Below are positions 23,685 to 34,500 of a stretch of DNA of 64,000 nucleotides, piece after piece (position 1 is the first letter of the stretch; every line of letters begins with the position of its first letter). Origin of the DNA: Chloranthus sessilifolius (lineage: Eukaryota; Streptophyta; Magnoliopsida; Chloranthales; Chloranthaceae); the NCBI GenBank assembly GCA_021018995.1, contig CM037588.1, forward strand, positions 84,045,765-84,109,764, in the 5' to 3' direction. A model generated the notes under the pieces. That model made no database searches. It was not told where the DNA came from and saw only the letters and a program-made list of their open reading frames with translations. The position numbers were made by a program, and so were the translations under genes.

Positions 23685-25150
23685 TGATCAGTCACATAAC
23701 TTACCATTTTATCACCCTTAACTTAGTGATACTAGGCCATAGTTTGTTACTAACAAATTGATGATGTACAGATATTAGAGATAACCAGCAAAATAGAGTA
23801 AAAGTGTTAATATTCATCAAAATGAACTAAAAAAGCAATAAGAAAGATGACTGAACGAAAAAGACGTTTTCCACCTACTGAAAGCCAGAGAATGGTAATT
23901 TACGATTTTGCAAAAATTGATAAAAAGAATAAAGGTAAAAAGTTATAATTCAGAGAATCATCAACTAAGGAAGCTGTGAAAGATAGAAAATTATGGTTAA
24001 CGATTTACTAAGCAAAAGAAGAAAATGAGAAATTGTGATTTGCGAGTTCCCAGAAAAAAAGATTTCCTACAGTTGCTGTTGCTGCTGATCACATGCATAT
24101 TACACTGCCATAAACAGAATTAGAAGATATATGAGATTAAAAGTCTGGTGAATCACAGATCTAAGAAGATTAATGAAGATAAACTTTAAGAAATGTCGGT
24201 TATTGAAATAAAGGAGAATAATCGAGAAGCACATCTACAGTCTAAGCAAGGAAAGATAAAATTAGGAATTTGAGTTTTATCAGGAATCTTTTATTTTTAG
24301 TAGTTTCTTTAAAATTAGAAGTCTTTGTAAACCGACTCCTTATGATCTATAAATAAGAGAGCTTAGTATAGGAATAAGCATCAAAGAATTTCAGTATCAG
24401 TTGACGCCTAAGGTTGGATTTTCTTCCGATCAAAGTTGTGTATACTAATTAGAATAGATTAGATATTAGAGGTTTCTCAACAGCAATTGACGACTGCAAT
24501 TGAGTGCTGAAGATTGGTGTAGATATCCTAATTTCTCAAAAGCAATTGATGATTGCGGCTGAGGGGTGAAAGATATATTTATTTGCTTTCAAGTTTAGAC
24601 TTTTTTTTCTTTTATTTACAGTTTTGTAAACATCTCCAAGTTTTAATTTGAATTAACGACTCAGGTTAGAATTTACAAATTAGTGTAACAATTTTTACTT
24701 TTTGATCCTCAGTTTTCTAAGGTTTGATTGACGCCCCGATTTTAGGAAGTTTTTTATTAGATTAAATCTGTGTTGATAGGAGCTTAGACTTGATTAATGA
24801 CCAATGCTAAGAAACTAGAGATATGGTGTAACGGTACTATTTATTTTCATAAATATCTGATAGTTGAAGATTGGGATTGACAACCTCAATCTAAAGAAGG
24901 AAGATTTAGGATTTATTTTATGCTTTTTAGATTAAGAAACCATTCTATTATTCATATTTCTCCAGTAGAGTAGATCTTAAAGGTAAATAGAAGCTTTTAA
25001 GATGAGAATTTAAATAGAAGAGATAGAAAAGAAGTAATTAGATAAATAAACTTTCTCGTGGGAACGATCCTATGCTAGTACTATAATTTCCATTGTGCAT
25101 TTGTAATAAGTTAAGATTTGAGTTTAAACATAATTTTAATATACATAACA
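23685..25150 (+). repeat. 3' LTR of Athila-like element C
   Basis: Starts TGATCAGTCACATAACTTAC with the family block TTACCATTTTATCACCCTTAA. A TATA box (TATAAATA) is at 24348-24355. It ends in ACATAACA at 25150 after CGTGGGAACGATCC, a phrase often near Athila LTR ends. CG-centred units are few and weak (ACGATTTT, TTGCGAGTT). It is shorter (1.47 kb) than the other Athila-type LTRs. Confidence 0.65.
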
Positions 25151-25640
25151 AGATCGACCACTTGTCATGTTACATAAGCTATCTACAAAATTGGCTACCA
25201 AAAATTATCAACCGTTTATAATTTTCATAATGAATAATAAAAGCAAACATACTATGGCAAGGATGCCTCATAATAACTAACCAAAGACACTTTTTTGTGG
25301 ACAACATTGCAAACAACTTATGTGGTGTGACATGATTGGCTGTAGTGCTTGTGCCCCATTGTTCATATTGCAGATGTAATTGTGCATACAACAAATTACA
25401 TCGCACCACATAAGCTACCTACAAAATTGTCCACCGTATAATACTATCCATAAGTTAATTCAGTCGCCAACGAGAAAAAATTAAAAAACAGGGGAGAGGA
25501 GACTATCATCTCAAGCTCGACATGCTAAAGGCCTATGATAGATAGAAGGAGGGTACCTAAATAAAGTGCAAAGTGTGCCTAAATTCAACCAAAAATGAAG
25601 AAAATGGATCTAGTATCCCCTTTATCCAAGGGCGTAGCCA
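25151..25640. other. No recognised gene; a 22-bp direct repeat
   Basis: ACATAAGCTAYCTACAAAATTG occurs near 25168 and 25407, about 240 bp apart, like the edges of a small decayed element. The minus-strand 76-codon ORF between them resembles nothing known to me. Confidence 0.35.
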
Positions 25641-25654
25641 GGATCTTCTTCTAA

Positions 25655-25945
25655 GGGGAGGCTAGCAAGCTAGTGGTGGTCAATGAACAACAGTCCCACA
25701 TTGTCTGGGTATCATAGCCTTGGGTTATATATAAACTTGGGGCAATCCTAACCTTACAAGCCGATTTTGTGATTTAATTAGGCTCATGGGGGCCATTTGT
25801 TCTTCTATTTTTTTGTTGTCTTTTATGTTGAGCTTCTCGCTCAGTCGATGAGGTTGTAATTTGTTCTTTTGCAATAAATTTCAATCTTTCACCAATAAAA
25901 AAAAAAAACAAACAAAATTAGGCTCATGAAATTCTACAACCAACA
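25655..25945 (+). repeat. LTR/TRIM-like repeat split by a short insertion
   Basis: AGTCCCACATTGTCTGGG, TTATATATAAACTTGGGGCA and ATTAGGCTCATG form a phrase set common in short plant LTR-type repeats (TRIM-like), including a TATA-like core. The family cannot be fixed by eye. It is interrupted at 25788 by a poly(A)-ended insertion. Confidence 0.5.
25789..25915 (+). mobile_element. 5'-truncated LINE-like insertion with 13-bp target duplication
   Basis: The 127-bp insert ends in TTTGCAATAAATTTCAATC, TTTCACC and an A-rich tail. It is flanked by perfect copies of AATTAGGCTCATG at 25776-25788 and 25916-25928. Poly(A) plus a long duplication is the mark of target-primed reverse transcription. The tail resembles plant L1-type 3' ends. 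Confidence 0.75.
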
Positions 25946-27219
25946 TATGTTAATAATTATTTTATTAATTTTTTTATTTATTTTACCGCCCTTCTTTTCT
26001 TAATAATAATATGACAACATAAAAGAAACAATGAGAAATAGAGAAAATTTCATAATAGATTGCTAAGGCTGAGGCCACAACACTATTACATTTGGAAGCT
26101 TGCAAATAAAAGAAGACTATAATAAACCTCTACCTACGATATAAATTATATGTAGGTTACAGAGCGCCCATACTGCTCTACATAGCTGCACCCATGCCTT
26201 TATCGGCTCTAGTTAAAAGAGGGCCCCCAACTCTGGAGAGGTCTAAATTCCCACTTTATTTCTCGATGTCATCAAGTTTACAGGTACAGCCCATAGCATA
26301 ATTAAGGATAGTCCAATTGGTCTACAAATACTCCATTAGTTGGTTGAACGGTTCAGATCAGATAAGAAAAAGGAAAATAATTACGTCGTAAGTCGAATCT
26401 CCATACCTATGGAGTAGTGAATTTTCATATAAATTAAAAGATACCTTTATTTACAACTCGAGATTCTTTCTTCTCAACAAGGTTTCACTTGCTAAAACGG
26501 TTGGATTCTTTCAGTCTTGTAATCTTTCAATCTTGTAATGGAGATTGTTTTTTTGAAAAAAGAGCAGAAATTACCCAATCTGATAAAACAACACCTTATA
26601 TAGTTATACGGTGCAAATGGCTACTGGTTTAAGCGAGTAGGTGCTACTCAAATTCAGACTGAGACACCAAGGAATCCTAGTCAGACTGGCCGGCATAGAC
26701 GGTTTGAACCCTCGTTCGTTGTAATGCAATGGTTCAAAGGAAATGCAAAAGAATCAAGAATTTATCATCAGAAGGCTTTTAATCTCCCACCATTCGATAG
26801 ATTTCTCTCGGAAGGGGATTTCAAGAAAAATAAAAATAGACACAATATTATGCTCTGCAGTCTATGATCAATTTCCTTCAATACAAATAGCTTACATTAC
26901 CCTCAGTGAATTGAAAAGACACTTGAAAATTATATACCATAAAACAAAAACAGTAGGAAAAATTGGATGAAATGGTCTGCAACTCGTACTTACATCTGTG
27001 TATGTACCCACTCTATCAATTCGATCAATTGTTTTTTTTTTAAGTGAACTCGATAAATTTTTCCGTAGGGTCCTTGTTTTGTAACATTTCTAATAACATT
27101 AAACACTAAACCCAAAGCCCTAAAATGAATTAACATAGAATGGTTCCGCTATTGAATCTCCACAATTTTCACTAGGAAAAATAGCTCAAAACGTGGTTTG
27201 TGACTGGCTTCATTTGAGG
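25946..27219. other. No recognised gene
   Basis: A/T-rich sequence with short chance ORFs only. A block at 26440-26520 (TTTATTTACAACTCGAGATT, CTTCTCAACAAGGTTTCAC) is half of the fold-back MITE family seen complete at 28524-28905. Confidence 0.4.
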
Positions 27220-27810
27220 TCAGAGGTTCAATTCCAGCTTATCGAAGATTTTCGGAGTTTCTCTCTCAAAAGGTTTTTGACCTATGACATTACCATGGGG
27301 CTCAAACTTGCAGGTGATGAACATATCGCCGCTATTGCATATGACCTTAGCACACCCAACCTTCAAGCTTTGCCTCCACACCAATTGTGTGTAGTGTAGG
27401 CAATCTTGATTCTTCAAACAAGTGTTTTGATTGTAACTATAGTAGCGTTTCTCGGACGCCCAAGCGGCCACCGCATCCGAGGGCCCCCACTTCCGCCCAC
27501 CACCCCAGAAGATGTTCTCCCCAGAATTGCTATGCGAATGAATGAAAGCGCAATCTCCTCATCTTTGGTTTTCCCACCATGACGCAAAGTTGGCGAGCTT
27601 ATCACTCCATTGGAGAGGACGGACACCTAATGTGGCCCGAACCTGGTTATGTGGCACTAGATAATGTTGGATCGCACTTCTTAGCATCACGCTAAATAAT
27701 CGCCTCGTTTCAATCTCATCTGGATGTGAGAATGTGAGAGATGGGGGGAAGGAGGAAATGAGGAGGAAGGTTCCCAAAAGCCCACATGAAAAAAAGGCCT
27801 TGAATGCCAT
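27220..27810 (-). pseudogene. PR-1-like (CAP superfamily) gene with one in-frame stop
   Basis: A single intronless frame of 197 codons, normal for secreted plant PR-1 proteins. The ATG at 27810 starts a signal-peptide-like segment (about residues 1-27, hydrophobic FFSCGLLGTFLLISSF). CAP landmarks are present in order: HNQVRATLGVRPLQWSDKLA, GENIFWGGG, AWASEKRYY, HYTQLVWRQ, GCAKVIC and FITCKFEPHGN near the end, where the CAPE-type peptide lies. The only break is TGA at 27559-27561, where homologues usually have Arg in NQRRGDC; this is one base from CGA or AGA. The frame continues cleanly to the stop at 27220-27222. PR-1 proteins act in the apoplast in defence. It is either a recent pseudogene or a null allele; a sequencing error is also possible. 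Confidence 0.88.
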
Positions 27811-27863
27811 GAGAAATGGTATTGATTGAGAAATTTGATGGAAATGTTTCTTATTATGTAGTG

Positions 27864-27870
27864 ATTTATA
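27864..27870 (-). promoter_or_regulatory. TATA box of the PR-1-like gene
   Basis: The minus strand reads TATAAAT about 54 bp upstream of the ATG, a fitting distance for a short 5' UTR. Confidence 0.5.
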
Positions 27871-28134
27871 CAGGGTTTGATGGATTTTTTTATTGCTTTT
27901 TTACTTATAATAATGATAATTGTAATTATTATAGCTTTAGAGGCTCTAAGCCACTAACCGTAGAATCGTTTCATGTGATAAACTCTTGAATCGATGACCA
28001 AAACAAGTTGATTAATCTCCAAGAAGATTTTATTGACTTTAAATTCCAAAACGGTTTCCAATCATTTGTGCTAGAGATTTAGATTTCTTGATTAAATTTA
28101 ACATGGCAGGATGAGAGAGAGAAAGAGAGATTAT

Positions 28135-28489
28135 GGCTCTGTATGGCATAGCTCTTTGCTAGCCCCTACCACAATAGAGTTCACTTGCTTCAATTGGTTC
28201 TCATTCTCTTTTCTAACTCTGTGCAAAGGAGGATTTACCTCCTCTAGCAGGAACCTCCCTGCTCTCTCAGAGCAAAAAAAATCTGCTCTGGCAAGGAGTG
28301 AGAAGAGAAGAGGGTAGGATTGGTAAATAGGTAAATATTGCATTAAATCTTGCTATGAAAGGAGTTATCAAGGAGAAGGGGTACCTGCTAAAGCAGGTAG
28401 CAGGATGTTAGCAAAGAGGATGGAAACCTTTTAAAGCAGGTGAGCACTGATATGATAGGGGCTAGTATAGAGCTATGCCATACACAACC
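28135..28489. mobile_element. MITE with about 60-bp terminal inverted repeats
   Basis: The left end GGCTCTGTATGGCATAGCTC and the right end (reverse complement GGTTGTGTATGGCATAGCTC) pair. Pairing continues for about 60 bp (CTAGCCCCTA, TTCACTTGCTT / CTCACCTGCTT). The trinucleotide TAT flanks both sides (28132-28134, 28490-28492). A 3-bp duplication and GG..CC ends suggest a PIF/Harbinger (Tourist-like) MITE. Confidence 0.7.
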
Positions 28490-28523
28490 TATGTAACTTA
28501 TTAGGTTGCATTTTGGGAAGATT

Positions 28524-28905
28524 ACTTTTATTTACAATCTAAGATTCATCCTTCTCAACCTGAGTTTCATGTGCTTAAATTGTTGACTGCTTTGAATCAG
28601 ACAACATTTTCGTCTAACTCTTCGACACCACAGATCTCGAGATATTTTTAATATACATAGCACACATCCCAAATAGTGATTACATTTCATGTACGGTTAA
28701 ATTTATGCCACGTGAAATTAAAGTCATATTTCTCCATTTTTGGGATGTGTGCCACTTGAAATTAAAGTTTGATTGTCTAATGATAGGCCCATGATTTCAA
28801 GATCTCTTCTAGCTAAGATTGTGATGGAAAATGATTTTCATCATATGATTTACACATGTGAAACTAAGGTTGAGAAGCAAGAATCTTGGTTTGTCAATGA
28901 AGGTA
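28524..28905. mobile_element. Fold-back MITE, complete copy
   Basis: About 85-bp inverted arms: left 28524-28620 (AAGATTCATCCTTCTCAACC, TGACTGCTTTGAATCAGA) against right 28820-28905 (GGTTGAGAAGCAAGAATCTT). The same family is at 38302-38729, with shorter or partial copies near 50613, 53400 and 59345. Target duplication is not clear. Confidence 0.55.
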
Positions 28906-29442
28906 CCATTTTTCAAACATGTTAACAAAAAGTCGGCAAATTTACGGTTGATTAGTAGCATTTGCATTTTGTGCATCATCATCACAACTTTATCTCATCT
29001 CTTTTGTGTCAGCTTTGAAGAGTCATATTTCTCCACTCATATATATGAATAAATAGTATATATGAAATGTCCTATTGTGTTACGACTTGCATACCACAAT
29101 GGTGTTCTACACAATCGCCTAAATCGTGGATATGTTTGGAACTTGACTAGGAAGATTTCAGCTGTAAATCATTTTTTGGATGAAAACAAACAGAAGATTT
29201 AAACTGTAAATCAGCGACCTTCAGGGCCAACCTTGCATTATGTAGGTTAGTTTTTTTTTGTGAAGAAAAATTAAAAAATGAACTCAATATCATATGATTT
29301 TCACTTTTTGATTATTTTTTACCTATTTTAATTTTTTTAAAGACGATCTATGCCTGCTCTACCTCACATCCAACCCATGTTTTGAGTGCCATGTGGAACG
29401 TTATTGTAGCATGAGTCCTCTTTTTATTACAGAGGATAATTG
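28906..29442. other. No recognised gene
   Basis: A/T-rich sequence with a T-run near 29250. No feature was seen up to the CACTA-type MITE. Confidence 0.4.
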
Positions 29443-29739
29443 CACCACAAAAAATAAGACTACTGTTAAGCAGTGAAAAATATTATTTTTCACCCTTTAA
29501 CCTGACCTTTGATAGACCTGTGAATAGACTAATAAGTGCCTGTTGAGCATGTTTTGTAGATAGCAGTAATAAGCAGTCGTAGTGCAGAAATCCACCTTAA
29601 AGTGCTCCACAAGAAGGTCCATCTCTCACCACAGCTCTGACCCAACTATGGCACACAGAAGGGCTCCACACCAATGCCCACTTGAGCCAGGCAACAACAG
29701 CAAAGCTGCATTGGAAAAAAAGGAAAGACAGGCTGAAAA

Positions 29740-30130
29740 CAATCTATCGATATGTTATTACAACCTATCGATAGGATTTGAAGGCTGAAAAAAGGAAGAA
29801 ATCGTGAAGATGGAGAGAATTCGACAGGATCCAGAACCTTTTGTGCAGTCGGAAACAATAAGGGAGCATCCTATCGAATGGTCGCTTGGGCTTGAATAGA
29901 ACCTATCGGAAAGTCTGAGAACCTATCGAAATCAATTGTGCAAGAGCTCAACCTGTCGAAAGAATCCTTCAACCTACCGAAAGCATTAAATGAAGGCTAC
30001 AGATGCTGAAGCTCTAATTGCAGGATTCAACCTATCAGAACCTTTCGATAGGATCCTGAATCCTAGTGAAAGGACCAAAGTACTTGAATTCAACCTATCG
30101 AAAGCCTCTTCAACCTATCAAAATCGATCT
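29740..30130 (+). repeat. CG-centred motif cluster in the solo Athila LTR
   Basis: About twelve units on AACCTATCGAAAG, CTATCGATAGG or CCTGTCGAAAG, with decayed forms such as CTATCAAAATCG. The variant is close to, but distinct from, that of LTR A. Confidence 0.7.
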
Positions 30131-30804
30131 AAACACTTCCCAGAAAAGCTGTTGTGCACACGTGGCGAGTTGGTGACTGGCGTGAGGCTTCTAGAAGTGC
30201 CCTAGGAAACCCTCACCGACCCATGTGCTCTCCCCCAACTCTAACGAACTAAAGAGCCTTCTAGAAAGGGAATAAAGGCAAAAATAACAAGATTATTCTG
30301 GAAGTTATAATTGGCGGGAAAAACTAGATCTGAGGCTGAAGGAGAAAGCGATAAGAAGAGAGGAAGCCATCTGAAAAAGGGGATCAATGCTGAAAACCAG
30401 AGCTTGCAACGAAATTATCTAATTCTTTCCTTTAGTCCAACTATGGTTGGCTAATTTCTTGAGTGTAGCAAAGGGAGAGGTCAAATCTGTAATTAGGGAG
30501 AGCTGAGAGTGTTATTGAGGGTTAGATGATGCACAGACTGCAAATCTGAGGATATTTCATTGTATGGTAAGTTTAATTCACAGTAATGTTGGTTTAATTA
30601 TTGTAATTAGATCTATAGTTCCTTTGGTTTCATTTGGTGCTCGATCGGCTTTGTGTAGATGAGAATAGCTAACCCACTTAACTGGTAGACCTCTTGGATG
30701 TTATTTGATCTCTCTAGATCTGATGCTCCTTGAATTTCCTCTGTCTGTGGCCCGATAACTGCAGCATTCACAGTGGTTATAATGCTCTAATTAAAACCTT
30801 CAAT

Positions 30805-31015
30805 TTGAAGGAAATCCCTAGGATGATCTGTGACCATTAAAGTGGACATATCATAGCCTTAAGATCAATTCAAACCTTTGGTCTAAATTGGATTCTTCTA
30901 CTTTAATCCTTTGATTTGGAGGAAGTCTATAAGATGATCTGTGACCATTAAAGTGGACAGATCATACCCTTAAGACCAGTTCAAACCTCTGGTTTAGAGT
31001 AGATTCTTCTACCCT
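30805..31015 (+). repeat. Tandem duplication in the solo Athila LTR
   Basis: GATGATCTGTGACCATTAAA, then GTGGACAKATCATA and GATTCTTCTAC, occur twice about 115 bp apart. The same phrase is single in LTR B and doubled in the minus-strand LTR. Confidence 0.7.
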
Positions 31016-31637
31016 GCAGCTGTGCCTATGGCCAGATGAGGGATTGGTATACTCTAAACTCTCTGTAACCCTAGCAGCTCAACCTAATTGCAGCAAGACC
31101 AAACTCCAAGATGCTTCTCCCCATTTTCTGTGTTTAATTCCCCTTCACTGCAAGATCTGTACTCTGGATTGAATCCTAACATCCATTTATGCAATCTTAC
31201 TTGTTTTTTTTTATAGTTTAATTTAGAAGTGGCAACCCCTTAAACTTCTCCTCTTTCTTTTACTGTTTTAGCATTAGGAAGGGTGCCAGATCTACCACAG
31301 ATCTGGAGATTTGCCTAATTTTCAGCCACATTTCCTTGTGGACATACCCTTACTTTCTTTCAAAACATACTACAACAGGCCTTGAATACTTGCAGGACTA
31401 TGTGTGAGCCTGCCTTGGTGTGTGCTACCTATAGACTCTTTAATTGTCTGATTTTAAACCCCTTTTTGAACACAAGGCATGATCCCAACAACTAGTAGTG
31501 ACGGCTAAAAACTACCGCTATTAATAAAAAAAAATATTAAAAGCTATTAAGACTATTAGGGACGAAGATATTAGCGGCAATTTTTTCGTTAATAGCAATA
31601 GTCTTGGCTGCCGCTAATAGTCTTATTTTTTGAAGTG

Positions 31638-32145
31638 TTGAAATCAGGATAATTATAAAAAAATTTCTTTTATTTTTATAGGTAAGTTGGGCACAAACCT
31701 GGTACCTTTTTGCAATATTGTTAACCTTCCAATGTGCTAGGCCCAAACCCTTATAAAATCATTCTTATCATTTTTCTTTTAAATTTTATCAATTGTGCTC
31801 TTACCCATGGAGGGAGGCTCCGAATCTATTGCTTTAAATGGTTCGGCTATCAAATCGATCAGGAGCGACACTACATGGCTGTCCCCAATACCAAATTGCA
31901 GCATAGGCTGTCCCCAACACCAAATTGCAGCATAGGATCCCTTCGGTCTCATTCTTTTTAGCCATCAAAGAGTCGAGCCATGTCGAAAGATAGATTCAAC
32001 CCAGCTCAAAAGAATAGCCCCTTTTAGGGTCTTCAGCTCGATTTCATAGCCTAGCCAAACTAGGGCACCTGAAGCTCCAATAATATGGAGCCGAACCAAA
32101 GGCGAGGCACCTGAAACTCGCCTCGGCTCTAGATATAAATGATAA
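31638..32145. other. No gene; left part belongs to a large inverted repeat
   Basis: From 31727 the sequence is repeated in inverted form ending at 35818. A direct 30-bp repeat (CTGTCCCCAAYACCAAATTG) lies at about 31880-31935. Confidence 0.55.
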
Positions 32146-32906
32146 TGTAACAACCCATATTTTCTTAATTTCATTTATTGGTGTTAGATGTAGTAACACA
32201 CAGTGTACGGTGTTAGCTCCCCTCATTTTAGAAATTCCAACTAATTTTACGTAACTCATGTTCTTGCTATCTTTAGAATCAAAATTTTGGAAAGTTCTCT
32301 CATCTTTCTCTTTTTAAGAAACCTAGCCATCTCTCATTATTTTCTTCTTCTAAGAACTCACTCTCTCTACTCGTCTCTCCTTACTCTCTCTATACTCTTC
32401 CCTAAAAAACTCTCGTGTGTCCTCTCGCCTAGCTACTACAGTCTCTTCTAAGCAACAAGATCGTAGAAGATGAGGAGCAAGGAAAGAGAAGATGAAAGCT
32501 TGGACAAACCATCATGGATCAATCGTTCACGCTTCAACAGGTGGGTACCCATCAATTCTCTTTGTTCTTCTCAGGTTCGTCGAGCAGGTTGCGTTAGATC
32601 ACTCATCGACGGGTTAAATTTAATAAAACTGCTTATTTTATTTTAAATCTAAAAATTTCTGTATATGTTGCATTTTATTAAAAAAGCCCCCTTTAGATGG
32701 CCACCATCAACAAACCAACGGCCGGTCGGTACTGAAAATTTGCAGGGAGGCCCAGCTCTACTTAAGCTCCAACTTCCATATAGGGATTGACCCTAAAAAT
32801 GCTGTGTAGGACACTTAAATTGATTAGGTTATGCACAGATAGTTCGACCTTGAACTGTGCTCAAAAAATTCAACCATGATTCTTCGAAATAGCCATTCCT
32901 GGCAGG

Positions 32907-33165
32907 TTACGATTCAATCGTGCCATTGTACATTCAACCATGACATTATATAATCAATCGTGACCCCTTTGTACATCAGTTACGATTCAATCGCAACACT
33001 GTATACTTAATCGTGACCTATTTATGCTTCAGTTACGATTCAATCGTAATACTGTATACTCAATCATGACCCCTTTGTGCTTCAGTTATGATTCAATCAT
33101 GACACTGTACGCTCAATCGTGACACCTTTCTGCTTCAGTCACGTTTAATTGTGACCTCTTTTCGT
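32907..33165 (+). repeat. 53-bp minisatellite, about 4.5 units
   Basis: The unit contains TTACGATTCAATCG, ATACTCAATCGTGACC and TTGTGCTTCAG; each unit holds two ATCGTGAC half-units about 26 bp apart. The inverted copy at 34510-34620 holds only about two units. This is the CG-centred motif variant of this LTR family. Confidence 0.7.
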
Positions 33166-34019
33166 GAAATTATGATCCACTATTGGTCATGGTAAGTCTA
33201 ACTTTAAATTGCCATATCTTTTTATATAGTTGTTCGATCATTACATATTAAATATCAATTTTCATTGCCTCGGCGTGATCTTCACAATGACGTAGAAACT
33301 TTAAGATTTTGATACCATCTATAAAGTCAAAACCTAAGCATTCCATCACACTTATGTAAGAACTGCACCTTTTGTATAATCGTATTAGTGCGCTATGTAT
33401 AAATGTATATGTGTAAAGTAAATGAAAATTCAATCCATTTACTAAGAAAAATAAGAGGATCAATTTATTACCAGTATGTGTACGAGTTATGGATAGGTTA
33501 GGTCATGTACGTCAGAGAGTAAGATTGTGCCTATGCTTGGGCATTGTGATTCGTTGAGATGATATCGAAGTGAAGAGTATACTATAGTCACATGTCTCAC
33601 AACTCATGGTGGTATGGGACATCATGACGAGTATAGTGAGTATAGATTCAGTATAACCTTACATATAGTAGCATATGCGGTGACCCTATCACCCTCGAGT
33701 TTTAATATGATAGGATAAGATAAGAGTTAAGATACAAGATTCGACCTTAGACTTTAGTTATAGTGAAACTTCTTTTAGAGTCACGTGAAGCTCGAAATAT
33801 AGGCATTCATGTATAGATATAATACCTTTATGATAGTATGGCTGTCACACGAAATACATCCAGATAACTACGGAACCTGTTCATTGGGAAGCATGGTTTA
33901 GTGAAGTTATTGCACTAAAGCTCATTCTAGTTGTAACTTATAAGATTGTGATAAGTATGAGTAAGTAAGGTAAGATAAGATATGAGTATAATAACTTGTG
34001 TATAATATGAAAATGTAAA

Positions 34020-34500
34020 AAAGGGCATTATGATATGATGGTAAGCTACTATGATGACTCTCATATAATAGGCTCGGACAATGACTCTAGCATAGGTCAT
34101 ATTAGGATTTTCGAGTATGTAGATGGGTCCATGCGATATACAGACACATGTGTCATTGCAATAATAAGATATGTTATATTTATTAGGTATAGTGAGATAC
34201 ATTAGGATATGAGCGTGTCTAGATCATAGTCCTGTATTTATGTTATAATATGAGTTCTACGATATATATATATGATTTTGTCATTCTCTCTTTCTGATTT
34301 TATTGATATACTATTATTATCACTCACGAGATGCATTCACAATGCACCTAATAAAAGTAAGGTAGAATGGTGGTGTATCCACTGAGTTGCATGTTATTTA
34401 GCAACTCAGCCCTCTTGGTATTTATATATTTCTTGTGACTATATCGATGGAGTGGATGCCAGTTATCCTGATCCTATCGGCACTGATTTCGTAGCGCCTA
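34020..34500 (+). repeat. Direct repeat within the solo LTR (copy 1)
   Basis: Matches 35985-36440 in the same orientation over about 470 bp (GGTAAGCTACTATG, ATTAGGATTTTCGAGTATGT, TATCCTGATCCTATCGGC). It is the LTR middle segment present once in the sister LTR (minus strand, about 39500-39850). At its right edge GTTATCCTGATC is followed 20 bp later by GATCAGGATAAC, a short palindrome at the switch to the inverted arm. Confidence 0.75.

Larger units (their letters stand above)
29464..31490 (+). repeat. Solo Athila-type LTR inside the CACTA MITE
   Basis: Starts TGTTAAGCAGTGAAAAATAT like LTR A and ends ATGATCCCAACA, so TGTT and AACA mirror each other. Flanks are ACTAC (29459-29463) and ACTAG (31491-31495), a 5-bp target duplication with one change. 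The MITE's other arm shows that ACTAG fits the original site. No internal element sequence adjoins either side, so it is a solo LTR left by LTR-LTR recombination. Confidence 0.85.
29443..31637. mobile_element. CACTA-type MITE split by a solo LTR
   Basis: Left terminus CACCACAAAAAATAAGACTA at 29443; right terminus, reverse complement, CACTTCAAAAAATAAGACTA at 31637. Inner inverted sequence continues (TTAGCGGCAGCC / GTGACGGCT). The 3-bp duplication TTG is at 29440-29442 and 31638-31640. Without the LTR and one 5-bp duplication the element is about 163 bp. It has no coding capacity, so it would need a CACTA transposase in trans. Confidence 0.8.

Noticed and set aside
23689..25150. Functional promoter or gene in the A/T-rich stretch after 23690
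   Set aside because: LTR-like start, sub-PPT block and TATA position explain it as an Athila-like LTR; no coding region.
32907..33165. CRISPR-like array appearance of regularly spaced repeats
   Set aside because: The units are contiguous 53-bp tandem repeats with no unique spacers, in a plant LTR. A minisatellite explains it.
33927..34202. 91-codon minus-strand Tyr/Ile/His-rich ORF
   Set aside because: Lies in the A/T-rich middle of a solo LTR, is not kept in the sister LTR, and has no recognised motif.
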